A DNA stretch of 64,000 nucleotides from Cryoendolithus antarcticus (taxonomy: Eukaryota; Ascomycota; Dothideomycetes; Cladosporiales; Cladosporiaceae), in the NCBI GenBank assembly GCA_002077065.1, contig NAJO01000021.1, forward strand, positions 744,001 to 808,000, in the 5' to 3' direction. Position numbers and translations under genes: made by a program. Below the pieces are notes generated by a model. That model ran no database searches. It had not been told where the DNA came from and was given only the letters and a program-made list of their open reading frames with translations. This document shows, one piece after another, positions 32,884 through 43,318 of the stretch (position 1 is the first letter of the stretch; every line of letters starts with the position of its first letter).

Positions 32884-33525
32884 ATGGAGTTTCGCAGGAC
32901 GATTGCGCTTTTCGCGCTTCTATGGGCGACTAGCAGCGTATCAGCAAACTCCGTCTGCTCGAGCGGACTGTACAAAGATCTCCTATTTCTTTCCGCGTAT
33001 CCACCGGCGGAGTCATTCTGCTCGTCGCGATACCCCCAAGCAACGATCACTGTGACTGCTGCAAAGCAGTCGCCCAAGCATCGCCTCAGGCCAAGATACG
33101 CACATGCAACGACTACAAGGCCATCGACCACGTTGACAAGTACGAAAGCGACGACTACGACCTGCGGGAAGACATGCTCTGTCTTTACGTCTTGCACAAA
33201 GGTTGGGGGCGGATTCCTCTCGACGCTGTGCTCATGTATCGAGACCCCGGTGACGAAGACAGTAACGGTACGTGTAAAGCTGAAGCATGAGCCTGCTGAC
33301 GCTGAGTAGATGCTGACTCTATCGCCTTAGCCTAGCACTACCACGACTACGACTACGACTACGACGACAACTCCGACTACTACCACTCCGACGACGACGA
33401 CGACTACTACCACTCCAACTACCACACCAACTACCACCCCAAGGACGACGACGACGACGACGACGACGACAACAACCACGACCACTGAAATGATCCCCAC
33501 TACAACCCCAGCGACTACAGTTTGA
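32884..33525 (+). CDS. small secreted Cys-rich protein with a poly-Thr tail
   Basis: Two exons, 32884-33267 and 33331-33525, giving 192 residues. The ATG at 32884 (AAAAATGG context) starts a signal peptide ending near SSVSA. The mature part has eight Cys, including a cluster CGKTCSVFTSC...LCSC, followed by TVTVT. The second exon is almost entirely Thr with scattered Pro, encoded by ACN triplets. This is a likely densely O-mannosylated stalk, which would extend the Cys domain from the wall or into the medium. There is no clear GPI signal. The intron (GTACGT...CTTAG) removes an in-frame TGA. The family is not recognised. Confidence 0.65.
33331..33490 (+). repeat. ACN trinucleotide repeat encoding poly-Thr
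   Basis: Imperfect ACG/ACT/ACC tandem triplets making up most of the second exon of the secreted protein. Replication slippage should make its length variable between isolates. Confidence 0.85.
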
Positions 33526-34254
33526 TTTGATACGACGTGAGAGACGCCAGAAACTGTATCCCGGTCTCTCGAGTTCCCCCGAAGCTGCACCGGCGTAACA
33601 TGGGAAGGCACGGCTCGAAAGAGGTGCTAATACATAGACCCTGGAGGAGTCTCAATGATTTGACTGTGAGCATTCTATAGCATATACGGTATACTTTGTA
33701 TGAATCCGATGGAACTTCGTGAACAATGCATCCTCAGCGCTCGCAATTGTCCCTTCTTGCTCGCAAACTGCTCGCGTTTCGACCACTCCGTCCCACGCGA
33801 AGCTACCCGAGCCGCCCATGCACAGACCATGATAACGGCTTCGTTTCACGACGCACCTCAATCATGCCTAGTACAGTATGCAGCGGAGCAAATGTTTCAT
33901 GCTCGCGAAGAAAGGCGACGAGGTGTGACCCTCACGCGTCTCGCCGAGCTCTTGAGCAATTCGCGTATATCCGTTGTTTATATGGACTACACAGGGTCAC
34001 AGATACTCCGTAGTCAGCATGCCAATGGCTCGAGGCGCAGTAGCAATCTCAATACTGTTGGTGGCTGCGGAAGGATGCGATTCAGAACCGTAGGTCTGCG
34101 CTACCAGGTGCCGTTACGCAGCGTGCGTGGCTAGTCAGACACCTGAATCCTTTCTCTCTCGTCGAGCATTGCTTGGAGAAATCAATACTATTGTCCTGCG
34201 TGGACGATAGTGCTGTCGGACTCACTTACGTCCTACACTCATCTCCGTTAAGCA
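33526..34254. other. intergenic region before the first unknown paralog
   Basis: About 730 bases. A 144-codon plus-strand frame (33700-34134) has no recognisable features and I do not call it. Confidence 0.35.
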
Positions 34255-34989
34255 GTGGGCATCAAAAGGGATCAGTGCAAGCTTATCGATTGTCGCATTG
34301 CGGCTGCACCGCAACGATGCTCCTCTCGACTTGGCCCGCTGCTCATGCGCTCGCACATATCTGGACACTGGCCCAATTGCTTCAGTGCACCCCGAGCAGC
34401 ACCAATAACCGCGCTAGACGATGCGAATAGCGCGAAAATTCTCCCGCGATACGTTGCAAGCTGGATACAAGGCCAGATCCGACAAATACCTGGTCCAACT
34501 GCCAGTACATACCATACTGACGACGAACAACGCGCCGCTTTCGATTCGGTCAGATGCCACAGTGGTCGGCCTTTTGTTTTCTATACCGAGACAGCACAAG
34601 ATGCGGGCGCGCGTCTAGCACAAGATTTCGCCAGAAACATAGACGGCATGTACATCGAAGACTGCTTCCCCAACTACGTCGTCTGTTCCAGTAGTGCAAA
34701 GTCTGAGCCCACCTGGTGCCCGACCTTCCTCGACCGCGCCTCTGGTATCTACTCCGACAACGCTGGTCCCGTCATCTACCTTGTCACAGCCTCGATGGAA
34801 GGTGTGCAGCGCTGCAATACAACATGGGCTCGCGTGGAGGCGCCCACACTGGCCGAGCATAACCACGTCTCTGTCATCTATGTGAACAGCAGCGACTTCA
34901 GCCATGTGCAATCTATGCCATTACTGGTCCCATTGACTGCGCTGCCTCTGCCCCTCAATGATGCCAACGATCTCAAGCGCACTACCTAA
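34255..34989 (+). CDS. unknown protein, intact member of a local paralog pair
   Basis: The open frame ends with TAA at 34989. The conserved core (bases about 34460-34900) contains IRQIPGP, a TDDEQRAAFD helix, RPFVFYTE, QDFARNIDGMYIEDCFP, then P.FLDRASGIY, IYLVTASM, TTWARVEAPTL and HVSVIYV. The same elements in the same order occur at 36988-37563. The N-terminal limit is unsure: an ATG at 34317 in another frame starts a hydrophobic stretch (MLLSTWPAAHALAHIW) that could be a first exon with a signal peptide. Alternating strands with a final W..E.PTL element recall fungal secreted proteins seen in other genomes, but I cannot name a family or function. Confidence 0.5.
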   Translation: MGIKRDQCKLIDCRIAAAPQRCSSRLGPLLMRSHISGHWPNCFSAPRAAPITALDDANSAKILPRYVASWIQGQIRQIPGPTASTYHTDDEQRAAFDSVRCHSGRPFVFYTETAQDAGARLAQDFARNIDGMYIEDCFPNYVVCSSSAKSEPTWCPTFLDRASGIYSDNAGPVIYLVTASMEGVQRCNTTWARVEAPTLAEHNHVSVIYVNSSDFSHVQSMPLLVPLTALPLPLNDANDLKRTT

Positions 34990-35016
34990 ACCGAAGTTCC
35001 AAGTCCACCGGAAGAC

Positions 35017-35884
35017 TCACGCTGCGGACCTTACTAGCGCGTGCTCAAGGAGCACTACCGTCTCGTTGCTGGCTCGCTTCCCGCAGGCAATATCGATAAC
35101 ATCTTTGCCTTGACCATCGCGGACGTTGATATCTGCGCCTGCGTCGAGCAGCGCAGCTACAATACCGAGGTGTCCGCGCTTGACACTCTTGTGCAGTGCT
35201 ACAAGAAGGCAGATCTTTTAGCTTTACGCAACCGCTTGCATTTCCAAAAGGGAAATACTCACGGGTGCCCATGCTTGTCACGCTCCTTTCATCTGTGTAA
35301 CGGACGCCCAGTTCGTCCACGTCCGCGCCTGCTTCAAGCAGGCTCGACACCATACTGAGCTTACCCTCTCTGGCTGCAACAACTATCGCACCACTACTTT
35401 TGACCACAGCGCCATGCCGGACCAGGAGATCGATCATTTCCGTGTCAGACCTCAATGCCGCAACCGCTAGCGTGTTCATACCGCCGTAGAACTCAATGTT
35501 GACGTCAGGCCTTGCACCACGTTCCAACAAATACTGTACCCTCGAGTGCAGCCCTTGGCCAGCATCGATGCCCAGCGGGAAACCCCATCTATCGACTTCG
35601 TCATTGATCTTCACGACTCCAGAATTAACGAAAAGGCGATAGATGGGCTCGCAAGGAGAGCAGATGAAGTTGCCGAGAACGAGATTATCGACAGTTGCAC
35701 CTCGCTCAAGACTATACGCAGCGGCTTCTGCAGCACCGCCGATGACGGCAGCGTCGAGCATAGCATCCCAGGAAGGAGCGGGGAGCGACTTGTCCGAACG
35801 CAGGGACTCGATATAAGAGACGTCGTCGCGTATCGCTGCGTCGTACAGTTCGGATCCGAGGATGTTCATTGAGGCAAGTGCCAT
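35017..35884 (-). CDS. ankyrin-repeat protein
   Basis: Two exons, 35884-35263 and 35198-35017. The intron has a GTGAGT donor and TAG acceptor. The join produces GTPLHKSVKRGHLGIVAALL, a perfect ankyrin consensus, followed by DAGADINVRDGQG. Earlier repeats are visible at LLERGARPDVN, the NTLAVAALRSDTEMIDLLVRHGA segment and EGKLSMVSSLLEAGADVD. Together there are about five or six repeats, giving a small protein-binding solenoid of roughly 267 residues. A perfect GTGAGT at the very end (35021-35016) may be the donor of a further intron, so the C-terminus is uncertain. It lies tail to tail with the upstream unknown gene. Confidence 0.7.
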
Positions 35885-36987
35885 TGTATAGTAGTCAGGC
35901 CTTTAGAAGATCAGGCCTATGACGTGTGTGAATTACCCAAGCCTTTTGAACCAAGTCACATCCGCAGGGCTCGACGCCCAAGCCCAGCGCTTACTGAGAC
36001 GCACTACGCTGCAATATAACAAATATAGCAAAAGCTGCATCTATGTCCCTGATCTTTGCCATAAGATCCCCCGACCTCGATAGGCGCCGGTGTTGCATTC
36101 AGTGCGGCAGGCCCCGAAAGTTCACCTCGTTCGGCAGGAGGTTCATGTAACATCACCTCCTCTGGCTTTCAAGTACACAATGCGGTATTAAGCGCAGGCA
36201 ACAGTGCTGTGTCGCCGTAGACACACCGGTGGCTGTGTCTCAACTGGCGAGCGAAGGACAACGTAATGCACGCTCAGATGGCGCACCTTTACTAACAGCA
36301 TACCGCAATAGCGGTGGTCCCTCTGCTTGACCACCCTTGACCACGGAAGAACTACATATCTGGTTGACTGTAGACAGGCATGACGGCATAAAGTCAATCG
36401 AGCGTGAGCCGAGCTCGCAATGATACTACATTCGACCTTTGCTGGCCTCGACGATAAATGTTATCCTCGATAGTATGTCGAGCCCTTGCAGATGCCTGCG
36501 GCGCGGCGAAGAAGGTATGCCGCCTGCGCATGATTCTCGTCTGCACGCCGGGCCACAGCCCTTTGCGCAGCCATATCGCACATGAAGCGATTTGCCATGG
36601 TCGCCCGTCGCGGCACAGCTATAACACTGACACGAGATTGTCGGTCTTTCGCAGGTGGCATAGCCATCATCGTCGCCCTTTAGGACGCAAAGAGCGATCG
36701 TAAGCGCTTGTCGATCGTCTTTGGCCATACTCAAGATGGGTACCTTCTCCAGCGATATAAAGAGTCGCATTTGTCAGTCAACCAGAGCAGTAGTACATCC
36801 CAGAATCCGGAGCTATCTCGAAGATCTCAGAGCATCACAGCGATTGTCCAGCGCACTTCGCCATCGCAACCAATACTTGTCTCGAGCTCCAGGGTGTTTA
36901 CCTTGTCCCTTCCCACGAATGTTGCTCCAAGCATGGGCGATTTACACTGCTCTGGAACCAGTCCGTGCTGTCCCTATCAAGGGTTGA
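35885..36987. other. intergenic region before the broken paralog
   Basis: About 1.1 kb without a supported gene. An ATG at 36919 starts a short hydrophobic frame (MLLQAWAIYTALEP) that may be the remains of the first exon of the paralog. Confidence 0.35.
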
Positions 36988-37563
36988 GATGGGACCAAAT
37001 CGATCACGACATTCGCCCACTTCAACAATGAAGAAATTACGCCCCAGCTGCGCACTATCCCGGGACCGTCAGTCAGTCCGTTTCCCACAGATGACGATGT
37101 TCGAGCTGCATTCGACTTGAATCGTTGCCCCCCGGATCGCCCTTTTGTCTTCTACACCGAGGTCGGCGACGGTCTGGAGGGGAGCAATGTTGCGCGAGAC
37201 TTCGCAAGATCCATTCGGGGCGTATAAATTGCCGACTTCTTCCCTGGTCAGTATGTGTGCGGAATAACTGGCAACTGGGAGCAGTCGCGGTGGCCCAGTT
37301 TCGTGCTCAGAGCCACAGGAGTATACGCCGACATGGCTGGCGGAAACATCTATCTGGTCACCGATTTCATGCGGGGTGTGCGATTTCACTCCACTACGTA
37401 CGCCCGGATGGAAGCACGAACGTTACTGGATCGCGGTCGCGCCACGATCACGCACGTCGATGCACATAATACGGGGAGCTGTTCAGTGTTGCCCATCACA
37501 ATCCCACCGAAGCCAACTGCTAGCACGTCGCAGAACGATAAAAGCTACTACCAGCAGCAGTAA
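36988..37563 (+). pseudogene. broken paralog of the 34.3 kb unknown gene
   Basis: The frame from 36988 encodes LRTIPGP, TDDDVRAAFD, RPFVFYTE and ARDFARSIRGV. It is then interrupted by TAA at 37225-37227, exactly where the intact copy has a Tyr codon (DGMYIED). After the stop the similarity continues: IADFFPGQYVC, P.FVLRATGVYADMAGG, IYLVTDFM and TTYARMEARTL, ending at TAA 37563. Similarity on both sides of the stop in one frame shows a recent nonsense lesion rather than two genes. No ATG in this frame precedes the core. The repaired sequence is not given. Confidence 0.65.
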
Positions 37564-37574
37564 TGACACTTTGG

Positions 37575-38075
37575 CTCGTCGGAACTCTGTGCATCTGGAC
37601 TACATGCTAAACTGGAATGGGTATGAGGATGACCCGACCAGTGATTGTCTCAACAAACAGGTCGGCATGGGGTATTCCGCAGGCCAGTAAGTACTTCCAC
37701 CATTTCTCCAATCTTGAGATACTGTCGCTAATGATTTTGTCACTCAGGTGTGGTATACACATCCAGCAGAAAGAAAACACCCAGCCCTCGGATCTCTTTG
37801 GTGCGTACCCTTCCAAGTGGCCATTGGTCATCACGATCAAGGATTCAAACCAATAAGTCATCGGCATAACTTCCCAAGATATGCTCGGTAGTTCGTACTT
37901 CAGCATGTCGAGTCTGTTGCCTTACACCGTGAATTTTGGCACCGGATGGCACGGCGCGTATGACACCGACCCACTGGACATCTCCTACGCAGGTTGGAAG
38001 ACCCAGACGAACGGCCCGGCCTGCACTTCCGGCAAGTATGACCACGGAAGGCGACAAAGAGCAGCGTCCACTTGA
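37575..38075 (+). pseudogene. relic of a small secreted protein gene with in-frame stop
   Basis: The first segment ends GMGYSAGQ at a GTAAGT donor (37687). An intron with a CACTCAG acceptor leads to CGIHIQQKENTQ and ITIKDSNQ, where the frame hits TAA (37854-37856). The same frame then continues with VIGITSQDMLGSS, SLLPYTVNFGTG, DTDPLDISYAGW and CTSGKYDHG to TGA at 38075. I recall fungal secreted proteins with the order aGWC.vHV.Q, tiKDa.q..ig, LPytv, DPv.f.Y and a C-terminal Cys/Gly motif, so both halves look like one gene. No start codon or signal peptide could be placed. Confidence 0.5.
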
Positions 38076-38343
38076 AGCGCAAGGCAGGCATCCTTCCGGG
38101 GGGGAAATAGTGCTGCAGACCTCTCGCGGTGGAAGGCTCGTCATCAGATGCGATTCTATTTCCAAGAGGTGAAGTAGTTTGATTTGCTACACCAAAGGCT
38201 TGTACGGAAGAGAGGTCTGCAGTACTGTTCCTGAATATGGGATTCGCAAAGCACAGGCCACACGGCGCGGTTAATTGTACCTGTACTTGTCATGGTCTTT
38301 CCCTTATAGTGCTGTCACCGCATCGTCCATACTGTAGAGCCAT

Positions 38344-39846
38344 CTACTTCATGAACGCCTTCTTCAGCCTCAGGAATTCATCAATGTCTCCCTTCCCGCC
38401 CCAGCGCTCCACCTTCGTCCCCTGCTTCAGCGCCTGCCTCACGAACTTCTCAACCCTATCGAGATAGCCGGGAGCACTGGCGGAGATGTCTTCATTCGTG
38501 ATGCAGGTATTCGCTTGCTCCTCAAGCAGAGTCTTGACCCACGGCACGAGTCCAGAACATCTCAGGAAATGGCCGCCGAAACACAGACTGGGTCCTGCGG
38601 AAGGCAGGCGGAAAACCGAGTGCACAGTACCGCATGGAAATGCGACGGTGTTACCAGGGCGCAGGACAACATAGCGCCAACGATCGCTAGTATGCGATTG
38701 CGGATTGCGGACCCAGGCTTTCCGCGCTTCTACATCTGGCAGTGAGATCCAAGCAAAGCCCACCTCTCCCTGGTTCACCGTGATGTAAGTGCTGTACCCA
38801 TGACTATCCTGATGGGCCTCAGTCAGGGCGCCAGCTTGAGCGAGAAAAGACCACTTCTCGACTTCCCTGTAGCCGTCCGGGTAGCTGTGTCGACCCAGAG
38901 CGTTATTCGAAAGCGGGAACTTGAGCTTGGTGAGCAGGCGGCAGTCCTCATTATTGAGGAAGCTGGGCCGTAAGCCGTCCTCGAACGGACATGCAAGCTC
39001 GAGACAATTCCAGGGATAGTCGTCATCTGGCGCGCTGAAACGTGCTTGCAAAACCGCGACGCTGACTTCTTTGACTGCTTGAGCACCTCTGCGGAGCTTG
39101 ACGCTGGGATCCTGGACCGACACAGTTGCGGTCTTGTCGTAGCACTCGTCCAGGAAATGGTCGAATGTTTGTAGCGGAAGTGGCTGTGCGCCTTTGACCA
39201 GTATCGGTCGATCATGAGGGTGCCGAGCCGATAGCAACGCCCCGGCTTCGGCAGAACTGAGGCGCAGGACGTCGGTGGCAGTCGCGGGCTCCGCGCGGCG
39301 TAGCAGATCGCCTACACGCTGCGATTGACGCCGGCCGATGTCATTGGTTTTGACCTCTAGCCTCGTGTCAAGGAGTTTCAGTACTTCGGTCACGTAGGTC
39401 TGATCTTCGTGGGTGGCAGGCGAAAGACTCTGAGCTGTAGCATCCCCTGGCGTGGCTTCTGGCGTTGGCTGCTGTAGACGAGCTGGTGGTGTATCGACAT
39501 CGCGAGCGGTAAGTGAGCTCTCTTCGCTGATCCATCTTGCGCGTTTGCTTGTATTGTCGTCGATGTCAACAAGAGCCTTCCTTTTCGTTGTTGTAGCTTT
39601 GAGTGCTGGCTTGGAAGCAGGAAGCGTGGGTGTGACAGGCTTGATGGCTGAGACTTGCTTCGCAGGAGATTGCTTCTTCGATGCCTTCGTCTTCGCGCCA
39701 ATGGCGGACTTCCTGATCTTCAATTGCGTCGTGAACAGTAAGGTAAGGTCTGGTGTCTGTGCTGCAGTGCTCGCTCTCGTCGACTTGTTGCGCTGTCGTG
39801 CCTTAACACGATCTGCCAAGTTTGGATTGAAGTCAGACGAGTCCAT
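38344..39846 (-). CDS. JmjC/cupin-domain protein
   Basis: Single exon, 500 residues. The first about 150 residues are basic, Ser/Thr/Pro-rich and probably nuclear (TKRKALVDIDD, SKRARW). The C-terminal half has a jumonji-type double-stranded beta-helix. FLAQAGALTEAHQDSHGYSTY contains the His-x-Asp iron ligands, and the CGTVHSVFRL segment gives the distal His after YVVLRPGNTVAFP. The iron triad is therefore apparently intact, so it could be an Fe(II)/2-oxoglutarate oxygenase acting on histone or other protein. There are no PHD, JmjN or other reader domains. Targets are unknown. The family is common as stand-alone genes in filamentous ascomycetes. Confidence 0.72.
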   Translation of the reverse strand: MDSSDFNPNLADRVKARQRNKSTRASTAAQTPDLTLLFTTQLKIRKSAIGAKTKASKKQSPAKQVSAIKPVTPTLPASKPALKATTTKRKALVDIDDNTSKRARWISEESSLTARDVDTPPARLQQPTPEATPGDATAQSLSPATHEDQTYVTEVLKLLDTRLEVKTNDIGRRQSQRVGDLLRRAEPATATDVLRLSSAEAGALLSARHPHDRPILVKGAQPLPLQTFDHFLDECYDKTATVSVQDPSVKLRRGAQAVKEVSVAVLQARFSAPDDDYPWNCLELACPFEDGLRPSFLNNEDCRLLTKLKFPLSNNALGRHSYPDGYREVEKWSFLAQAGALTEAHQDSHGYSTYITVNQGEVGFAWISLPDVEARKAWVRNPQSHTSDRWRYVVLRPGNTVAFPCGTVHSVFRLPSAGPSLCFGGHFLRCSGLVPWVKTLLEEQANTCITNEDISASAPGYLDRVEKFVRQALKQGTKVERWGGKGDIDEFLRLKKAFMK

Positions 39847-40505
39847 GGTTGAAAGGTTGGTCCGCGAATCGCTTGAGTACGGATGGATGCGCTTCGTTCA
39901 GGACATTGCGAGACCAATTTGCATGCTACACTTCGTAGTGCTATCGAGCAATGTGAAATGGAGCATGTGAACGGTCAACCTGATAATGTTTCTTGATAGA
40001 AGACCACATCATGCGTTCACTTCAGCACGTGAGGACCGACGTTGGCAAGATGAGGTCGAGGCAAGTACGATCAAAGCAAACAGCGACAACCGCATTCCAG
40101 CGTTCACATGCATAATCACCTGCACCTGCGTCTGCACCTGTGTCTGCACATGCTACGAGGCTTTTCGACAGACGACAAGAGGCAAGTGAAGCCATTTGTG
40201 AACATCATCAGTGTGAAGTAGACAACTGTGGTTCCTCCCCTCCGGTGTGGTGGACTTGCTCCCGATATCATTGACACAGCCGGAGAAGTGATCGCGTGGC
40301 CATCATCAACGTGGAGAGCCGTGAAGTCACGAGTCCTGTCCAATAATGACCGACCGTTCAGTTTCCCGCAGAGGCGAGCTCGTGCATAATCTTCATAAGT
40401 GATTGGTCAATGATCCACAGACCGAGTGTGACTTTGGGTCGGTTTGGATCGTCAACTCCTGTCAAAAAGTATACCTTCCACGCTGTGCTATACAACCCCT
40501 TTCCA
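39847..40505. other. intergenic region between JmjC gene and GET4
   Basis: About 660 bases. It includes a short imperfect repeat of TGCACCTGYGTC at about 40130-40152. No gene supported. Confidence 0.4.
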
Positions 40506-41621
40506 TCAATCCAATGCAGGCGCCGACGGTGTACTAGGCGCAGGCGACGCAGCTCCCACACTCCGCGGCTCCTTCTTCTTCGCCGCAAAGGGGTTATTGC
40601 CACCCATGAGCATATTGCTCATCATGTCAAGCATCGGATTGCTTTGCGAGGGAATCTTGATCCCAAAGTACATCTCGCCTATCTGCGCCAGCGCCTCGTC
40701 CCAAGCTGCCTCCTTGAGATGTGAGGCGTAGTGGACTTTCAGCTGCTTGAAGAGATCTGCGCCACCTCGTTGGATGGCGAGCAGCAGGAGACCGAGGAAG
40801 TTGAGCAGAGGGAGTGAGGGATAGATCCGGATGTCTGACGCGGAGGAGCTGATGCTTTGCACGCCTAGACCGGGATGTGAGGAGGCGAGTTTCGACGTGA
40901 AGAGGAGAAGCGCTTTGTTCGCTGCTCGTGTATTACCAATGAGAAGGTACGGTAGCACTGCTCGTGCGGCATATGCTGGTGCTGTCGAAGGCTCGTCGCT
41001 GCTGTACCATTCGTACTCCATGTTTGCGAAAGCTTGCGCTGAGTCTGATGTACCGAGCGTGAGGTGTCGTTCTGCGTCGTAGGCCTCGCCCTCTTCGGCG
41101 AAGAGTGTACCTATCACGTGGTGGAGCTCGGGATCGCCTGCTGGGAACTCGCCGTATTTACTTGACCACCTGTTATCTGTCAGCTGTCATGCATGCCAAC
41201 CGGCTCAGATCCAACGGATCGACGTACTCCACGACACCTCCCACGAACTTCTTTTTCGCCGGTTCATTTGGCGGAAACGCTCTGAGCAGGCCCAACAGTC
41301 TCGCCTTGTTCGCGACGTCTGGCTTCAGCTCCGCCTTGTTGTACACTTCTATCAGGTACACGCAGAGATCTGCGCCTGATCCGCCTTGTCCAGCTTTCAG
41401 GAGCATGCTGGCTCCTGAGGCCAGCAGCTCGACCGCCGAGTCCCAGTCTTTGCTCTTGACATTTCGGTTTGCTATCGTCCGGAGTTGTTGATGTGCCTCG
41501 TAGTAATCGCCCTCCTCGATCCTGTCGATGCTGTTAGTAGGCAGCTCTCAATGTGCATTTGCTGTAGCTCGACGTACTTGGCTTGCTGGCGTGCGAGAAC
41601 TTTTTGGATCTTCGCCGACAT
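40506..41621 (-). CDS. GET4: Get4, tail-anchored protein insertion factor
   Basis: With Get5, Get4 hands tail-anchored membrane proteins from Sgt2 to the ATPase Get3 in the cytosol. Three exons: 41621-41578, 41521-41228, 41169-40506, giving 333 residues, the normal size. Exon 1 encodes only MSAKIQKVLARQQAK. The second exon holds the helical repeats (YYEAHQQLRTIANR, ELLASGASMLLKAG, DLCVYLIEVY). The exon 2/3 join gives VVEWSSKYGEFPAGDPELHH, matching the family. The third exon has RHLTLG, YLLIGNTRAANKAL and the C-terminal LKVHYASHL and MYFGI segments. Two 3' in-frame possibilities exist for intron 2; the GTACGT donor fits conservation and a 58-base intron. Confidence 0.87.
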
Positions 41622-42433
41622 CGTTGCGAGATTTCTAGAAGCGACCGAAGGCGTTTAGGTCGGCGATCAGATATGTGTTGCTCAACTTTGCCATAGGCTG
41701 CAGTGCATCAAACGGGTTTGTGGCAGAGTGAGGTCCCCGCCTGCGTCATCAGTGGCTGAAGGCTCGCGTGACAGAGTCCGGGTGTCAACTTCGACAGGTT
41801 TCATCCTCTTCGACTGTACAATACATTGCGGGAGTATCGCGAGCAAGCGGACTCGTGGCTGCACTCGATACTAACAATGATAACTTCGCGCGGCTGGCGA
41901 CGACGCGCGAACAATCCTGTACAACAGAAATGCAAGCAAATACTGGGCGCCGAGTCAAGTCTCGTACAACACAACATTCGCGAGGCGATCCTTCTAATCG
42001 TACAGTCGTCCCTGGCAAAGGACGCATCGTGGCCCTATAAGTAATTTCCGAGGATTCGTGATGATGTACGCGAATGATCGGCATTACGGCACTGGAGCGA
42101 AGCTGACTGAAGTTGCCATCTGTGAGTCGAAGGAGATCAGAAGCTACATGTCCCGTTGTCGTCTCGTAACATTGCCCTTCGACGACTTTTGGAAACATCA
42201 CCTTCATGTCCGCCACGCGATTTTCTTTACTAGACTGGGAAGCTTTTAAAGCGAACAACAGGCATCCTGCTCAGCCAGAGCTACTGTTTACCCTAACCAA
42301 ACCCAGAAACCCAGGACTAAGTCAGCACTATATTGAATGCTTCGACGGTGGCTTCATCGAGTGTCTGAGTGTCGGAGCACATCACTCGCGTCTTGGACTT
42401 GTACGATTGCCTCTTCGGTCAGCAAAGCACGCC
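41622..42433. other. divergent intergenic region GET4 / methyltransferase
   Basis: About 810 bases with no supported gene. The open frame upstream of 42434 continues the methyltransferase frame but is not family-like. Confidence 0.4.
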
Positions 42434-43318
42434 ATGCCTCGCGATCAAGCAGCCGATGCTCAGCACCTCTACGATGATCGCGCCTCCAAGTACGACGACA
42501 GCTGGCATCCTCGCTTCGCACGACACGTCGTCGATCTTCTCGACCTCAAACCAGGCGAACATGTCCTAGACCTAGCCTGCGGCACTGGTCTCGTCACCTT
42601 CGCCGCAGCACAGGCAGTGGGCTCGACAGGCAGCGTAACAGGCGTTGACATCAGCAGTGGCATGCTCGCCCAGGCTCATCTCAAACAGCTACATGCGAAT
42701 ATCGAGAACGTGACGTTCCATCAACACTCGATCACAAGTCTGAGCAATCTCGACGGGGTACAGGGGCAGCAGTTTGACACCATCACGTGTGCGTCTGCGC
42801 TAGTGCTACTCTCGAACCCGACGCTGGCGCTCAAGCACTGGGTTAGATTTCTCAAGCCTGGCGGTAGGCTGATCATGGATGTAACGCATATCCGGAGTCA
42901 GCTTGGGCATTTGACACTGGAGCGCGTGGGCAAGAGTCTCGCAATCCCAGTTCCGAGTTATCGCCTGAACTTCGAAAGCCCAAAAGAGTTCGAGGACTTG
43001 CTGAGCGCAGCGGGGTTGCAGAATTTGGATATCAGATTGGTGTCGCAAGCGCAGGCTAGCGGTCACGGTCAAGGCATCGATGCTTATGTGTGTGATGTGA
43101 ATCAGCCACGCATCGATCGTGTCTATGTGGTTGAAGATGGGCAGGCGATATTCGAGAGATTGATCGTCTCGAGATATGGCGAGGCTTTGGCTGCGGACGG
43201 AGGGAGGGATCGTGCAAGAGAGCTGTTCTTGGAAGAGTGGGCGAAGCTTGCGAACGACAAAGGCGAGATTGAGGAAGTCGATGGGGTGTTTGTCGGTGTT
43301 GGCTGGAAGCCGGATTGA
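42434..43318 (+). CDS. class I SAM-dependent methyltransferase (UbiE/Coq5-like)
   Basis: Single exon, 294 residues from the ATG at 42434. The frame is open to 42206 upstream, but that extension lacks conservation, and 42434 starts right before the typical LYDDRASKYDDSWHPRFA segment. Motif I is VLDLACGTGLVTF, motif II is VTGVDISSGMLAQA, and motif post-I is ENVTFHQHSITSL. FDTITCASALVLL and LKPGGRLIMDV follow. This is a small-molecule type methyltransferase of the Methyltransf_11/25 kind. The substrate is unknown; there is no mitochondrial targeting signal, and the quinone-specific motifs of COQ5 are not evident. Confidence 0.8.
   Translation: MPRDQAADAQHLYDDRASKYDDSWHPRFARHVVDLLDLKPGEHVLDLACGTGLVTFAAAQAVGSTGSVTGVDISSGMLAQAHLKQLHANIENVTFHQHSITSLSNLDGVQGQQFDTITCASALVLLSNPTLALKHWVRFLKPGGRLIMDVTHIRSQLGHLTLERVGKSLAIPVPSYRLNFESPKEFEDLLSAAGLQNLDIRLVSQAQASGHGQGIDAYVCDVNQPRIDRVYVVEDGQAIFERLIVSRYGEALAADGGRDRARELFLEEWAKLANDKGEIEEVDGVFVGVGWKPD

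Noticed and set aside
33331..33490. CRISPR-like or telomere-like repeat
   Set aside because: It is an irregular ACN triplet tract in frame with a spliced coding sequence, so a Thr-coding microsatellite.
41188..41227. 31-base second intron in GET4 (donor GTTGGC)
   Set aside because: Too short and a weak donor; the 58-base intron with donor GTACGT gives the conserved VEWSSKYGEF join.
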